The notes: generated from the sequence alone by a model not told the origin. A stretch of DNA of 64,000 nt from Streptomyces sp. NBC_01232 (GCF_035989885.1 NZ_CP108518.1:310001-374000); one strand, 5' to 3'; counted from the stretch's first letter, positions 42,597-53,000 are shown. Program-made: numbers and translations.

Positions 42597-43151
42597 TCAG
42601 AGCGCGAGGCCCTCGATGACCTCGGCGCCGGGGAGCTCCGCGAACAGTTTGCCGGGGGCGATGAGCTTGCCGCGGCGGCGGCCGCTGCCCACGAGCACGT
42701 ACGGCATGTCGGCGACCGCCGCGTCCACCAGCAGCGGCCAGCCGTCCGGCAGACCCAGCGGGGTGATGCCCCCGTACTCCATGCCCGTCCGTTCCACGGC
42801 CGTCTCCATCGGCGCGAAGGACACCTTGCGCGCGCCCAGGTGCCGGCGGACTGCTCCGTTGACGTCGATCCGGCCGGCCGAGGGCACGAGGCAGGCGGCG
42901 AGGGTGACCTCGCCGCCGCGCTTGGCGGCGACCACCACGCAGTTCGCCGACTGGCCGAGCAGCTCCTGCCCGTAGTGCGCGACGAAGGCGCTCGTGTCGG
43001 CGATCTCGGGGTCGGTGTCCACGTAGAGGATCTGTTCGGCGGGCACGTCCCCGGCCCGGCCTCCAACGGCTCCGGCCACGGGCGGGACGAGATCCGCCAG
43101 GCAGTCGGGAGCCGGCACCGCGTTGTCGAAGGGCCCGATGGGAGCGCGCAT
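42597..43151 (-). CDS. YbaK/ProX-type aminoacyl-tRNA deacylase
   Basis: The 184-aa protein has the YbaK/EbsC fold: CVVVAAKRGGEVTLAACLVP, the HLGARKVSFAPMETAVERTG region and GGITPLGLPDGWPLLVDAAV with the G-G-I-x-P-x-G loop. Such proteins remove mischarged amino acids from tRNA(Pro) and related tRNAs in trans. The N-terminal part has an unusual D-T-D-P-E segment. The gene lies tail to tail with the dioxygenase gene, 3 nt apart. Confidence 0.85.
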   Translation of the reverse strand: MRAPIGPFDNAVPAPDCLADLVPPVAGAVGGRAGDVPAEQILYVDTDPEIADTSAFVAHYGQELLGQSANCVVVAAKRGGEVTLAACLVPSAGRIDVNGAVRRHLGARKVSFAPMETAVERTGMEYGGITPLGLPDGWPLLVDAAVADMPYVLVGSGRRRGKLIAPGKLFAELPGAEVIEGLAL

Positions 43152-43205
43152 GCCCGCACGCTAACACGGCCGGCCCAGCGGCCCGGGAGCCGTCCTTGCG
43201 CTCCG

Positions 43206-43683
43206 TCAGCGGGCGAGCGCAATGGCCAGTTCCGGGTAGTCGAGGACCATTCCCCGCTCGTCGAACTCGATGTCGCTGCGGAAGTCGCCGGACGAAAAAC
43301 GGACACGCGCGCCGCGGCGTCCGGCGCGGGCGTCGTGCGGGTCGTGCGCATCTCGTGGGCCGCGCAGGTCGGCACAGCCCCAGGTCGCAGTCGAGCGCGC
43401 CGTCGAGGTCGGGACGGTGCGTACCGTCGACGCTCCAGCGGCCCGCGTCGTTGCGCAGGTCCAGGCTCAGGGTCCGCCCGCCGAGGTCCGCGGTGACCCG
43501 GAGCCGGGACGTCACGAAGTCGTCGCCGGTGTCGAGCCCGTACGTCACCCAGTAGGGCTCGGGCACCAGCCCGACGGCCCGCCCGCGTGCGGCGAGCCGG
43601 CGTCCCGTGAGCTCGGCCCAGGCGGTCGCGTACCCCTCGCAGGGGAGGACCTCCCAGGTCCGGACGAGGCGTGTGGTGATCAC
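43206..43683 (-). pseudogene. frameshifted glycolipid-binding-domain (PF06475-like) gene
   Basis: The first frame (ITTRLVRTWEVLPCEGYATA, ADLGGRTLSLDLRNDAGRWS, GALDCDLGLC) matches the N-terminal two thirds of the putative glycolipid-binding family. Expected P-x-T-N-x-x-P sequence after DCDLGLC is missing. A different frame then gives the normal C-terminus RFSSGDFRSDIEFDERGMVL with DYPELAIALAR and a stop at 43206. About 25-30 codons of the centre are lost and the frame is broken, so the gene is dead unless the frame is restored. ATG/GTG near 43683 has a plausible start. Confidence 0.7.
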
Positions 43684-43714
43684 GCACCAGAGACTAGGCC
43701 GTCGCCCCGCCCAC

Positions 43715-46138
43715 TCAGCCGACCTGGATTCCGATCACGCAGGTGTCGTCGTCCGTGTCGGACCGGCTCTCGGTGAGGAGGCGGTCCAGCCGCTGGTCCA
43801 GGTCTCCGGCGCAGGCGGCCGCCGCGTTCACGAGGTGGCCGAGGGAGTCCTGCACCGAGGAGTCCCGCCGCTCCACCAGGCCGTCCGTGAACATCAGGAG
43901 GGTGTCCTCCGGTTCGAGGCGCACCTCCCGCTCGGCGTAGGTGACTTCGGGGATCGCACCCAGGAGCAGGCCCTCGATGAGCGGGAAGGCCTCGGCCTCG
44001 CCGCCGCGGACGAGTACGGGCGGCAGGTGCCCGGCGCGGGCCCAGCGCATCACCCTGGTGGTGGGGTCGAAGAGTCCGCAGACCGCGGTGGCGGTGACGT
44101 GCTTGGCGAGGTGGTGGGTCACCGTGTTGAGCCAGGACAGCAGCTGGGCGGGGCCCGCTCCGGTCACGGCGAGTCCGCGCAGGGCGTTGCGCAGGACGAC
44201 CATGCCGGTGGCGGCCTCGATGCCGTGCCCGGCGACGTCTCCGACGGACAGCATGATCAGCCCGGAGGGCAGGACCACGGTGTCGTACCAGTCGCCGCCG
44301 ACGAGCGACTCGGTCTCCGCGGGCCGGTAGCGGACGGCGACGCGCAGCCCGGGGGCCTCGATGGCCGGCGGGGTGGGCGGCATGATGGCGTGCTGGAGCT
44401 GCAGGGCGAGGCGGTTGCGCTCGGCGGACTCGGCCTCGCTGTGGGCGAGTTGGTCCCGGGTCGCGGCGAGGGCGACCTCGGTCCAGTGCTGTGCGGAGAT
44501 GTCCTGGTAGGCGCCGCGGACGGCATGCAGGCGCTGGTCGGCGTCGAGGACGGGCTCGGCGACGACGCGGACGTGGCGGGTGATCCCGTCGGACCTCCGC
44601 AGGCGGAGGTTGACGGATGCCGGACGGCGGTAGCGCAGTACGGCCCGCAGGAAGCGGCCCAGGGCGGCGGAGTCGTCGGGGTGAGCGTAGTCGGGCAGTT
44701 CCCGCAGGTGTACGGGTGGCGCGGTGGCGGGCAGTCCGTGCAGCGCGTACAGCTGCGCGTTCCAGGTGGTCTCGCCGGTGACGAGGTTCTCCTCGAAGCC
44801 TCCGATCCGGCCGAGCCGCTGGGCGTGCTGGAGGAGGTCGGCCAGTCGCGCGGTCTCGTCCTCGACGCGCCAGATCAGCAGGACGGCCGCGCCGTGCCGG
44901 CTGACGCTGATGTCCGCGACGGAGGTGAGGGGGATCTGGTCGACCAGCGCGGTCAGGCTCATGCGTTCGGCGCGGAAGGGCTCGCCGGTCGCGTGGACGC
45001 GCTCGACGATGTCGAACAGCCCTCTCTCGCCGGCCGCCATCGGGTAGGCCTCCAGCAGCAGCGCGCCGTTCACGTCGCCGCGCTGCCGCCCGGCGGGATC
45101 GACGAAGCGGCTGCTGGCGTGGCGGATGCGGAAGTCGGTGAGCCGGCCGTCGGTGTCGAGCACGGGGGTGAGGACCACGGCGGGATCGTGGAGGCCCTCG
45201 GAGAGGTCGATCAGCTCGGCGACGTCCGGGAGCACCGCTTCGGGGGTGCCGCGCCCGCCCGGCGGTGCGGCGTCCATGGTGCGGGCGCACAGTTCGGCGA
45301 GGGCCTCGACCTGGCGCTCGATCTGCGGGGGCTGCGGCGCGAGCGGCTGCGGCCAGCAGATTTCGAGGACGCCGTGGATCCGGCCGCCGGTCCCGGCGGG
45401 TACGGCCATCCGCCCGCCGTCGGGCCACTGGAGGTGGCCGATCGAGGGAAGCCCCTCGCGGCTGAGGCGGGCGAGCGCGACCAGGCGGCGCTCGCGCAGT
45501 GCGAGGCGGGCGACGGTGGAGACACCCGGGGGTACGTGGCGCCAGCGCGCGGCCTCCCCGGGCGCGAACCCGGCGTGCCCGGCGAGGGCCAGGGAGCCGT
45601 CGGGGGCCGCGCTCCACACGGCGACGGCGACCGCACCCAGGGGGCCCAGGGCGTTCGTGAGGAGGGACTCGGCCACCGCCTGGGTGTCCGCGGCCGCGGC
45701 CAGTACCCCGCTCTCGGCGGTGCGCAGCCGTACCGCGACGGCGGTGGACCGCTCGGCCGGTTCCGGTGTGCCGGTGCGCCGGGCGAACTCGGCGGCGACC
45801 TCGCTGACGTGGTCGCGGGCCGCCTGGTTGACGATGTCGGCGGCGAGTTCGAGCGGGGGCAGCCCGGTCTCGCGGGACAGCTCGTCGAGCTGCCGGGCCG
45901 CCGCGGCGGGGGTGCAGTTCAGCTGCCCGATCAGGATGCCCTTGGCCAGTTCGACCAGGGCCCTGCCGTCGGCGGCGGCGTGTGCCTCCCGCACTTCGCG
46001 GCGCAGCCGTTCGACGGTGGCGACCAGGCGTCCGAGCGGTGTGGGGGCCTGGTGCGGAATGGCGTTGCGGCATGGCTCCCCGACCACCGCTCCCGGTGTC
46101 CGGGCATCGTCGTGCTGCTGTGTGTCGGGGGTACTCAC
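43715..46138 (-). CDS. ANTAR-GAF-PAS-PP2C multidomain phosphatase
   Basis: The 807-aa protein has an ANTAR-like RNA-binding helical domain (residues ~25-95: VERLRREVREAHAAADGRAL, AKGILIGQLNCTPAAAARQL), a GAF domain (~130-270), PAS-type regions (~290-520, FEENLVTGETTWNAQLYALH) and a SpoIIE/PP2C domain (~580-800) with SLVGGDWYDTVVL, SVGDVAGHGIEAATGM, RWARAGHLPPVLV and DTLLMFTDGLVERRDSS. It should dephosphorylate STAS proteins in response to ligands sensed by GAF/PAS. GTG 46138 has AAGGAG 12 nt upstream. It follows the hybrid kinase gene after 112 nt on the same strand. Confidence 0.9.
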   Translation of the reverse strand: MSTPDTQQHDDARTPGAVVGEPCRNAIPHQAPTPLGRLVATVERLRREVREAHAAADGRALVELAKGILIGQLNCTPAAAARQLDELSRETGLPPLELAADIVNQAARDHVSEVAAEFARRTGTPEPAERSTAVAVRLRTAESGVLAAAADTQAVAESLLTNALGPLGAVAVAVWSAAPDGSLALAGHAGFAPGEAARWRHVPPGVSTVARLALRERRLVALARLSREGLPSIGHLQWPDGGRMAVPAGTGGRIHGVLEICWPQPLAPQPPQIERQVEALAELCARTMDAAPPGGRGTPEAVLPDVAELIDLSEGLHDPAVVLTPVLDTDGRLTDFRIRHASSRFVDPAGRQRGDVNGALLLEAYPMAAGERGLFDIVERVHATGEPFRAERMSLTALVDQIPLTSVADISVSRHGAAVLLIWRVEDETARLADLLQHAQRLGRIGGFEENLVTGETTWNAQLYALHGLPATAPPVHLRELPDYAHPDDSAALGRFLRAVLRYRRPASVNLRLRRSDGITRHVRVVAEPVLDADQRLHAVRGAYQDISAQHWTEVALAATRDQLAHSEAESAERNRLALQLQHAIMPPTPPAIEAPGLRVAVRYRPAETESLVGGDWYDTVVLPSGLIMLSVGDVAGHGIEAATGMVVLRNALRGLAVTGAGPAQLLSWLNTVTHHLAKHVTATAVCGLFDPTTRVMRWARAGHLPPVLVRGGEAEAFPLIEGLLLGAIPEVTYAEREVRLEPEDTLLMFTDGLVERRDSSVQDSLGHLVNAAAACAGDLDQRLDRLLTESRSDTDDDTCVIGIQVG

Positions 46139-46250
46139 CGTACTGCCGGCTCCTTGGTGGGACGGTCGGGGTGGCCCTGCTGAACGGGCTGCGGGGCTCC
46201 CGACCGTACAGGCGGTGCGAGCGGGGCGGCAGGGGCAGGAGGGATGGCGG

Positions 46251-49200
46251 TCATCCGGTGAGCCAGTGCCGGACACGGGCGATGAGGTCGTCGGCGTCGA
46301 CCGGCTTCGTCACGTAGTCGCTGGCCCCCGCTGCGAGACTCTTCTCCCGGTCCCCCGGCATGGCCTTGGCGGTGACGGCGATGATGGGCAGCCCCGAGTA
46401 GGCCGGCATTCGCCGGATCTCGGCGGTCGCCGCATAGCCGTCGAGTTCCGGCATCATCACGTCCATCAGGATCAGGTCCACGCCCTCGTTGCGGGTGAGC
46501 GTGTCGATGCCCTTGCGTCCGTCCTCCGCGTGGAGGACGCGCACACCGTGCAGTTCGAGCACACCGCTGAGGGCGTACAGGTTGCGCGCGTCGTCGTCGA
46601 CGACGAGGACGGTGCGTCCGAGCAGGCCGTCGTCGAGCACCGGGGTCACGGTCTGCTGCCCCTCCGCCCCCTCGTGGACGAGCGGAAGGACGTCTCCCGG
46701 CTGGTCGGCGGACAGGTGCAGCACGATGCGTTCCCGGAGCTCGTCCAGGCTGGACAGCAGCTCCAGGTGGCGTGACACGGACCGCTCCCGCAATGCCTGT
46801 TCCTGTCCCGACTTCCAGCGGGGGTTGTTGTGCGCGAGCACCGGCAGGGAGGACAGGGCCGGGTCTCCGTCGAGTGCGTCGAGGAAGCGCAGGGCTTCGC
46901 CGTCGGGCATGTCGAGTTCGAGGACGACGCAGTGGAAGGAGTCCGCCGCCAGGGCGGCGGCGGCATCCCGCGAGCTCGTGGCGTTGACGACCTGGATTCC
47001 GCCGTGGTCCCCGCCCGACCGGTGGCGGGGGGCGAAGTCCCGGTCGGCGCTCTCGGCGACGAGGGAGAGGAGGCCGTTGGGCCGTTCCTCGATCACCAGG
47101 AGGCGGCGGGCCTGCCGCTGGGGCGGGACGGCGGCCGTGGCCGCGCCCCCGGACGGCTCGGCGGCCGCGGTGGTGGCCGCCGTGTACGGGGCCTGCGCGG
47201 GGGCGTCGGGAAGGCGCTCGCCCTCGTAGTCCGCGCGGCTGACCGGCAGGTAGAGGGTGAAGGTGCTGCCCTGCCCCTGGGTGCTCTCCGCGGTGACGGC
47301 GCCGCCGAGGAGCTGGGCGATCTCGCGGCTGATGGAGAGTCCGAGGCCGGTGCCGCCGTACTTGCGGCTGGTGGTGCCGTCGGCCTGCTGGAACGCGCCG
47401 AAGACGGACTCCAGCTGCTGGTCGGGGATGCCGATGCCGGTGTCCCGTACCCGGAAGGCCAGCATGGGCCCGCGGCCCTGGAGCCCGGCGGGGAGCTCGG
47501 GGGCGGTGGCGGGTTCGATGCGGAGTTCGACGCCGCCGCGCTCGGTGAACTTGACGGCGTTGGAGAGCAGGTTGCGCAGGACCTGCCGCAGGCGTGAGTC
47601 GTCGGTGAGCAGGTCGGCCGGGGCGTCGGGGGCGGTGGTGACGGTGAAGTCGAGGCTCTTCTGCGTGGTCATCGGGCGGAAGGTGGCGTCGACGTACTCG
47701 AGCAGCTGCGGCAGATGCACCCGCTCGGGGTTGAGGTCCATCTTTCCGGCTTCGACCTTCGACAGGTCGAGGATGTCGTTGATCAGCTGGAGGAGGTCCG
47801 AGCCCGCCGAGTGGATGATGCCCGCGTACTCGACCTGCTTCGGGCTGAGGTTGCGCGTCGGGTTCTGGGCGAGCAACTGGGCCAGGATGAGCAGGCTGTT
47901 GAGCGGGGTGCGCAGCTCGTGGCTCATGTTGGCCAGGAACTCGGACTTGTAGGTGGAGGCCAGCGACAGCTGCTGGGCGCGGGTCTCCAGTTCCTGCCGG
48001 GCCTGCTCGATCTCCAGGTTCTTGGCCTCGATGTCCCGGTTCTGGCTGGCGAGGAGGGCGGCCTTCTCCTCCAGTTCCGCGTTGGAGCGCTGGAGTTCCT
48101 CCTGCTGGACCTGGAGTTCCTCCGAGCGTGCCTGGAGTTCGCCGGTGAGCCGCTGGGACTCGCCGAGGAGCTCGTCGGTGCGGGCGTTGGCGACGATCGT
48201 GTTGACGTTGGCGCCGATGGTCTCCATCAGCTGGCCGAGGAAGTCCCGGTGCACGGGTGTGAAGGCGGAGAAGGAGGCGAGCTCGATCACGCCGAGGACC
48301 TGGTCCTCCACCACGATCGGCAGGATGATCAGGCTGCCCGGGGTGGTGTGGCCGAGCCCGGAGGAGATGACGTAGCCGCTGGGGACCTGGTCGGTGGCGA
48401 TGATGCGGTGGCTGCGTGCGGCCTGTCCGACCAGGGATTCGCCGAGGGCGAAGCCGGTGCCCTCGCCCGCTCCGGCGGGACGGCCGTACGAGCCGACCAG
48501 GGTGAGTACGGTGCCGTGGGGGCTGTCCTCGGCGAGGTAGAAGGCGCCGTACTGGGCGGCGACGAGCGGCGTCAGTTCGTCCATGACGAGCTCGGCGACG
48601 GCGGCGAGGTCCCGGTGGCCCTGCATCAGGCCCGAGATGCGGGCGAGGTTGGACTTGAGCCAGTCCTGCTCCTGGTTGGCCCGCGTGCTCTCGCGCAGCG
48701 AACCCACCATCGAGTTGATGTTGTCCTTGAGTTCGGCGACCTCGCCGGAGGCGTCGACGGTGATGGACCGGGTCAGGTCGCCTTCGGCGACGGCGCTGGC
48801 GACCTCGGCGATGGCCCGGACCTGGCGGGTCAGGTTGCCGGCCAGCTCGTTGACGTTCTCGGTCAGGCGCTTCCACGTGCCGGAGACGCCCTCGACCTCG
48901 GCCTGGCCGCCGAGCCGGCCCTCGCTGCCGACCTCGCGGGCGACGCGGGTGACCTCGGCGGCGAAGGCGGAGAGCTGGTCGACCATCGTGTTGATGGTGG
49001 TCTTGAGCTCGAGGATCTCCCCGCGGGCGTCCACGTCGATCTTCTTGGACAGGTCGCCGTTGGCGACGGCCGTCGTGACGAGGGCGATGTTGCGGACCTG
49101 GCCGGTGAGGTTGTTCGCCATCGAGTTGACGTTGTCGGTGAGGTCCTTCCAGGTGCCCGCGACATGGGGAACCTGTGCCTGCCCGCCCAGCCTGCCCTCG

Positions 49201-50279
49201 GTGCCGACCTCGCGGGCCACCCGGGTCACCTCGTCGGCGAACGCGGAGAGCGTGTCCACCATCGTGTTGATGACTCCGGCCAGCGCGGCGACCTCGCCCT
49301 TGGCCTCGACCATGATCTTCTGCGAGAGGTCGCCGCGGGCGACGGCGGTGGCGACCTGGGCGATGGAGCGCACCTGCCCCGTCAGGTTGGACGCCATGAC
49401 GTTGACGTTGTCGGTGAGGTCCTTCCAGGTGCCGGAGACCCCACGGACCGTGGCCTGGCCGCCGAGGTTGCCCTCGGTGCCGACCTCACGGGCCACCCGG
49501 GTCACCTCGTCGGCGAAGGCCGAGAGCTGGTCGACCATCGTGTTGATGGTCTCCTTCAGCTCCAGGATCTCCCCGCGCGCGTCCACCCGGATCTTCTGTG
49601 TCAGATCCCCCTGGGCCACCGCCGTGGTGACCTCCGCGATCGAACGCACCTGGGCCGTCAGGTTGTCGGCCATGACGTTGACCGACTCCGTCAGGTCCTT
49701 CCAGGTTCCGGAGACACCCTTGACGTCCGCCTGGCCGCCGAGTCTGCCCTCGGTGCCGACCTCACGGGCGACGCGGGTGACCTCCCCGGCGAAGGCGGAG
49801 AGCTGGTCGACCATCGTGTTGATGGTCTCCTTCAGCTCCAGGATCTCTCCGCGCGCGGTGACGGTGATCTTCTGCGAGAGGTCGCCCTTGGCCACAGCCG
49901 TCGCGACCTGCGCGATGGAACGCACCTGGGCGGTGAGGTTTCCGGCCATGAAATTGACCGAATCCGTGAGGTCCAGCCAGGCTCCCCCGACCCCGGGTAC
50001 GTCCGCCTGACCGCCGAGCGTGCCCTCGGTGCCCACTTCGCGGGCCACCCGCGTCACCTCGGACGTGAACAGGGACAGCTGGTCGGCCATCCCGTTGAAG
50101 ACCGTGGCGATCTCGCCGAGCAGTCCGTCCGCCGTGTCGGGCAGCCGGGTACGGAAGTCCCCGTCCCGTACGGCCGTCAGGCCGGCCAGCAGTTGGCGCA
50201 GTTCCGATTCGCCGATCCTGTCCTCGCCGGGAAGTGCGGGCGAACCGCCCAACGCCTCCGTGCCCGTCCGCTCAGCCAT
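46251..50279 (-). CDS. multi-HAMP hybrid sensor histidine kinase
   Basis: The 1342-aa protein has no transmembrane segment and starts with six HAMP units of exactly 92 residues (each with G-D-L-S/T-x-K-I and [13 protein letters not shown]), then a GAF domain (~550-705), a coiled coil (~710-765), a HisKA box with the phospho-accepting His in [15 protein letters not shown], a HATPase domain ([20 protein letters not shown]) and, after a degenerate receiver-like stretch, a REC domain with Asp in [17 protein letters not shown]. This is the architecture of OsaA and of fungal group III osmosensing kinases, whose HAMP arrays sense osmotic or antifungal stress. No separate output regulator is adjacent. 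Confidence 0.93.
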   Translation of the reverse strand: MAERTGTEALGGSPALPGEDRIGESELRQLLAGLTAVRDGDFRTRLPDTADGLLGEIATVFNGMADQLSLFTSEVTRVAREVGTEGTLGGQADVPGVGGAWLDLTDSVNFMAGNLTAQVRSIAQVATAVAKGDLSQKITVTARGEILELKETINTMVDQLSAFAGEVTRVAREVGTEGRLGGQADVKGVSGTWKDLTESVNVMADNLTAQVRSIAEVTTAVAQGDLTQKIRVDARGEILELKETINTMVDQLSAFADEVTRVAREVGTEGNLGGQATVRGVSGTWKDLTDNVNVMASNLTGQVRSIAQVATAVARGDLSQKIMVEAKGEVAALAGVINTMVDTLSAFADEVTRVAREVGTEGRLGGQAQVPHVAGTWKDLTDNVNSMANNLTGQVRNIALVTTAVANGDLSKKIDVDARGEILELKTTINTMVDQLSAFAAEVTRVAREVGSEGRLGGQAEVEGVSGTWKRLTENVNELAGNLTRQVRAIAEVASAVAEGDLTRSITVDASGEVAELKDNINSMVGSLRESTRANQEQDWLKSNLARISGLMQGHRDLAAVAELVMDELTPLVAAQYGAFYLAEDSPHGTVLTLVGSYGRPAGAGEGTGFALGESLVGQAARSHRIIATDQVPSGYVISSGLGHTTPGSLIILPIVVEDQVLGVIELASFSAFTPVHRDFLGQLMETIGANVNTIVANARTDELLGESQRLTGELQARSEELQVQQEELQRSNAELEEKAALLASQNRDIEAKNLEIEQARQELETRAQQLSLASTYKSEFLANMSHELRTPLNSLLILAQLLAQNPTRNLSPKQVEYAGIIHSAGSDLLQLINDILDLSKVEAGKMDLNPERVHLPQLLEYVDATFRPMTTQKSLDFTVTTAPDAPADLLTDDSRLRQVLRNLLSNAVKFTERGGVELRIEPATAPELPAGLQGRGPMLAFRVRDTGIGIPDQQLESVFGAFQQADGTTSRKYGGTGLGLSISREIAQLLGGAVTAESTQGQGSTFTLYLPVSRADYEGERLPDAPAQAPYTAATTAAAEPSGGAATAAVPPQRQARRLLVIEERPNGLLSLVAESADRDFAPRHRSGGDHGGIQVVNATSSRDAAAALAADSFHCVVLELDMPDGEALRFLDALDGDPALSSLPVLAHNNPRWKSGQEQALRERSVSRHLELLSSLDELRERIVLHLSADQPGDVLPLVHEGAEGQQTVTPVLDDGLLGRTVLVVDDDARNLYALSGVLELHGVRVLHAEDGRKGIDTLTRNEGVDLILMDVMMPELDGYAATAEIRRMPAYSGLPIIAVTAKAMPGDREKSLAAGASDYVTKPVDADDLIARVRHWLTG

Positions 50280-50545
50280 CCGCCAACCTCACTCTAGACA
50301 TCGACCGTGCCGGTACACGGGACAGGACGCGGCGCGTATGCGCACCGGACGCCCTGGCCCGGCCGGGGGATCCGCCACCGACATACGACCAGTGATGAAG
50401 GCTAGCGCCGACCCGGGGCACCTGATCACCCGTTCACCGGGCCGCCGCGAATCAGCTGCTCCCCGCAGGGCGGTGCGAGCCGTGGGTGCTCGCGCGATCG
50501 GGGGGTAGACGAACCGGTGACGAACGACACAATTGATGAAATGAG

Positions 50546-51043
50546 GTGAGGGCGTTGGCGGTCAAGGCCGTGGGCTGGGCACGCTCGTTCCCGGTGTCGA
50601 GGGGGGTGCGGGCGGCACGGCAGTGGACCGCCGCGCATCTGGACTCGTTGCCGTGGGAGGACGCATCGGCTGCGGACACGGCTCATTCCGTGCTCCTCAG
50701 CGTCTCCGAACTCGTCACGAACGCCCATCTGCACGCGGAGGGCACCGCCCACCTCGTGCTCTCCTGGGACGGTGTCTGCGTCCATGTGAGCGTCGCCGAC
50801 GGCGATCCTCGCCTGCCCCGCCCGAAGGAGGCCGACGCCGACGGCGATGTCGGCGCCACGTCGGGCCGCGGGCTCGGGATCGTCACCGTCCTCGCCGACT
50901 CCTGGGACGTCCACGCGTGCCACGGCGGAAAGGCGATCACGGCCTGCTTCCGCCCCGTCGGCGCACCCGACCCGCATGCGCACCCGAACCCGGACCCGCA
51001 CACCGGCCCGCCGGCCGGTCCGGGCGGGGCATGCCGTTCATGA
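50546..51043 (+). CDS. HATPase_c_2 anti-sigma-type kinase
   Basis: The 165-aa protein has the RsbW/SpoIIAB-like ATP-binding fold: SVLLSVSELVTNAHLHAEGT (N box with Asn), VSVADGDPRLPRP and ATSGRGLGIVTVLADSW (G box). Such kinases bind a sigma factor or phosphorylate STAS partners. A Pro/His-rich tail follows. The start is uncertain: GTG 50546 or TTG 50555, the latter better placed after GAGG. It runs toward the STAS gene on the other strand, overlapping it by 6 nt at the ends. Confidence 0.85.
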   Translation: MRALAVKAVGWARSFPVSRGVRAARQWTAAHLDSLPWEDASAADTAHSVLLSVSELVTNAHLHAEGTAHLVLSWDGVCVHVSVADGDPRLPRPKEADADGDVGATSGRGLGIVTVLADSWDVHACHGGKAITACFRPVGAPDPHAHPNPDPHTGPPAGPGGACRS

Positions 51044-51385
51044 CCCCCCGGCGGCTTCCTCGACGCTCGGGTGCAGGGAGAGGACCGTGTCGGCGCCCGT
51101 CAGGGCGAACAGGCGGCGCAGTTGCTCGCCCGGGGCGGCGACGCGCAGCGTGGTCTGACGGTGCAGCCGCAGCAGCAGATTCAGGAACGACGAGTCGCCG
51201 AAGGTGATGGAGCCGGCGTCCAGTACGACCAGTCCGTGCCGGTCCGCGGCCGAGACGAGCGCCGTCTCCAGAGGGGCCAGGGTGTCCTGGTCGAGCTCCC
51301 CGTGCGCCGCCACCACCCACCCGGCCCCGGCGGGGTAACTGTCCCCGACGACGCCTTCGTGGTACGCGTCCGCTGCTCCGGTCAT
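51038..51385 (-). CDS. STAS anti-anti-sigma factor with a phosphorylatable serine
   Basis: The 115-aa STAS domain protein has VVAAHGELDQDTLAPLETAL and the signature LDAGSITFGDSSFLNLLLRL, where the serine pair after Asp is the phosphorylation site used in partner switching. When unphosphorylated it would capture a HATPase anti-sigma factor and free the sigma factor. It is divergent from the sigma gene by ~220 nt and lies end to end with a HATPase gene. Confidence 0.88.
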   Translation of the reverse strand: MTGAADAYHEGVVGDSYPAGAGWVVAAHGELDQDTLAPLETALVSAADRHGLVVLDAGSITFGDSSFLNLLLRLHRQTTLRVAAPGEQLRRLFALTGADTVLSLHPSVEEAAGGS

Positions 51386-51608
51386 GTCCGCCTCCCCGGA
51401 TCGTCACCTGTCTACGGCTTCGCAAGGGAGTATGCCTGCTCGTTGACGTGACGAGGACGCCAAGCCCCGCCGCACACACGCCCGGAGACCGGGCCCGCCT
51501 CCCCCTCCGGCGACCGGAGGAAAAGTTTTCCGCGCAGAGCGAATAGGACCCGGAAGTCGGGGCACAAGCGCCCGAGCAGCCGTCAGTCAATCGGGAGGGA
51601 ACGGCCAC

Positions 51609-52532
51609 ATGACTCGCTCGGCCACCGCCGTAAGCCCCATTCGTGCAACAGACGTGCAGATCACGCCCGCTGCGCCCGCCGTCGTGGGAGCCCCCGGGCA
51701 GGACGTGGAACTGCCCGAGGTGAAGAACGCCCGGGAGATGCCGCCTGCCGACGCACGCGAGCTCTCGAAGCTCTTCTTCCTGAGCCTGCGCACGCTGGAA
51801 GAGGGCACGCACGAGTACCAGTACGCCCGGAACACGCTGATCGAGATGAACCTCTCCCTCGTGCAGTTCGCCGCGCGGCGCTTCCGCGCCCGCGTGCTGG
51901 GCGGGGGCCTGGACATGGACGACATCATCCAGGTGGGAACCATCGGTCTCATCAAGGCCATCGACCGCTACGATCCGGAGCGCGAGGTCGAGTTCTCGAC
52001 CCTCGCCCTGCCGTACATCACCGGTGAGATCAAGCGGTACTTCCGTGACACCACCTGGGCCGTGCACGTGCCGCGCCGTCTGCAGGAACTGCGTACGGAG
52101 CTCGCCAAGGCCCAGGAGGCCCTGACCGACGTCCTGGGCCGGTCCCCGACGGTCAAGGAGGTCGCCCAGCACCTCGAACTGACCGAGGAACAGGTCATCG
52201 ACGGGCTGGTCGCCGCGAACGGCTACACGAGCGGTTCCCTGGACACCGGCGCCGAGAGCGAGGAGCCGTCGGCCACGAGCCGCACGATGCGTCCGCTCGC
52301 GGACCGGCTCGGTGATGTCGACCCCGCCATGGAACTCTTCGAGGACTTCCACACCCTCGCACCCCTGCTGGAGCAACTGGACGAACGCGACCGGCTGATC
52401 CTGCAGCTGCGCTTCGGCCAGGAGAAGACCCAGGCCGAGATCGGTGCGGAACTGGGCATCTCGCAGATGCAGGTCTCGCGCCTGCTCTCCCGCACGCTGA
52501 CCCGGCTGCGCGCCGGAATGCTCTCGGCGTAG
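51609..52532 (+). CDS. SigB/SigF/SigG-type RNA polymerase sigma factor
   Basis: The 307-aa sigma factor has region 2 (RNTLIEMNLSLVQFAARRFR, DDIIQVGTIGLIKAIDRYDP, FSTLALPYITGEIKRYFRDT), region 3 (VPRRLQELRTELAKAQEAL) and region 4 (EKTQAEIGAELGISQMQVSR), all of the stress/sporulation SigB-F-G clade. The N-terminal ~50 residues are poorly conserved and Ala/Pro-rich. GGGAGGGAAC precedes ATG 51609. It is flanked by HATPase, STAS and MEDS partners, so its activity is presumably set by partner switching. Confidence 0.93.
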   Translation: MTRSATAVSPIRATDVQITPAAPAVVGAPGQDVELPEVKNAREMPPADARELSKLFFLSLRTLEEGTHEYQYARNTLIEMNLSLVQFAARRFRARVLGGGLDMDDIIQVGTIGLIKAIDRYDPEREVEFSTLALPYITGEIKRYFRDTTWAVHVPRRLQELRTELAKAQEALTDVLGRSPTVKEVAQHLELTEEQVIDGLVAANGYTSGSLDTGAESEEPSATSRTMRPLADRLGDVDPAMELFEDFHTLAPLLEQLDERDRLILQLRFGQEKTQAEIGAELGISQMQVSRLLSRTLTRLRAGMLSA

Positions 52533-52541
52533 GCCACGGTC

Positions 52542-53000
52542 ATGCCCTCACCCCACCGGCACGACGGGTCCGTACCGCCCGTCGGCGCGCAGCCGCTCTA
52601 CGACGACGTGATGTGGGCGGACGCCGTCGTGCGGTGCGCGCACACCGGTACGGGGACCAGTGCGGGCACCGGGGCCGGAACCGGGGCGGTGCCGACGCTG
52701 ACCGCCCGGCCGTTGCGCGACCGTCCCGGCGCCCTGCTGAGCGGCAGCTGCGACCTCGACTCGCGGCCGATCCTGAGCGCGGCGCTGGGCGTCGTCATCC
52801 GGATCCCCGGAGCGGTCGTCCACCTCGACCTCTCCGCCGTGGCCTTCCTCGACGCGGCCGCCGTCGCCGCGCTGGTGCAGGCGAACGCCGCTGTTGCCGG
52901 TCAGGGGCGTCGCCTGCTGCTCCACCACCCGCCATACTCGCTCCGCAAGGTAGTGGAGATGTTCCCGGACGAATGTGCCGCGCTGGAGGTCGCAGCATGA
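52542..53000 (+). CDS. STAS-domain protein lacking the phospho-serine
   Basis: The 152-aa protein is a STAS domain (residues ~55-150: GALLSGSCDLDSRPILSAAL, HLDLSAVAFLDAAAVAALVQ). The serine expected after F-L-D is alanine, so it cannot be controlled by phosphorylation there and may be constitutively active or structural. The N-terminal part is a Gly/Thr repeat-like spacer (TGTGTSAGTGAGTGAV). It follows the sigma gene after 9 nt and its stop overlaps the ATG of the MEDS gene (ATGA), so all three are one operon. Confidence 0.82.
   Translation: MPSPHRHDGSVPPVGAQPLYDDVMWADAVVRCAHTGTGTSAGTGAGTGAVPTLTARPLRDRPGALLSGSCDLDSRPILSAALGVVIRIPGAVVHLDLSAVAFLDAAAVAALVQANAAVAGQGRRLLLHHPPYSLRKVVEMFPDECAALEVAA

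Noticed and set aside
43607..46183. Plus-strand frame opposite the ANTAR-PP2C gene
   Set aside because: Gly/Val/Arg-rich antisense product with no motif.
46135..48876. Long minus-strand frame overlapping the kinase gene
   Set aside because: Arg/Pro/Gly-rich translation in the wrong frame of the hybrid kinase gene.
47715..50297. Long plus-strand frame opposite the HAMP array
   Set aside because: It mirrors the 92-residue HAMP repeats in an antisense frame, a usual artefact of GC-rich repeats, and has no ribosome binding site or family.
50517..50549. Ten-codon leader frame overlapping the HATPase start
   Set aside because: GTG to TGA with stop overlapping GTG is suggestive of coupling, but such short frames arise often by chance and no conservation can be tested here.
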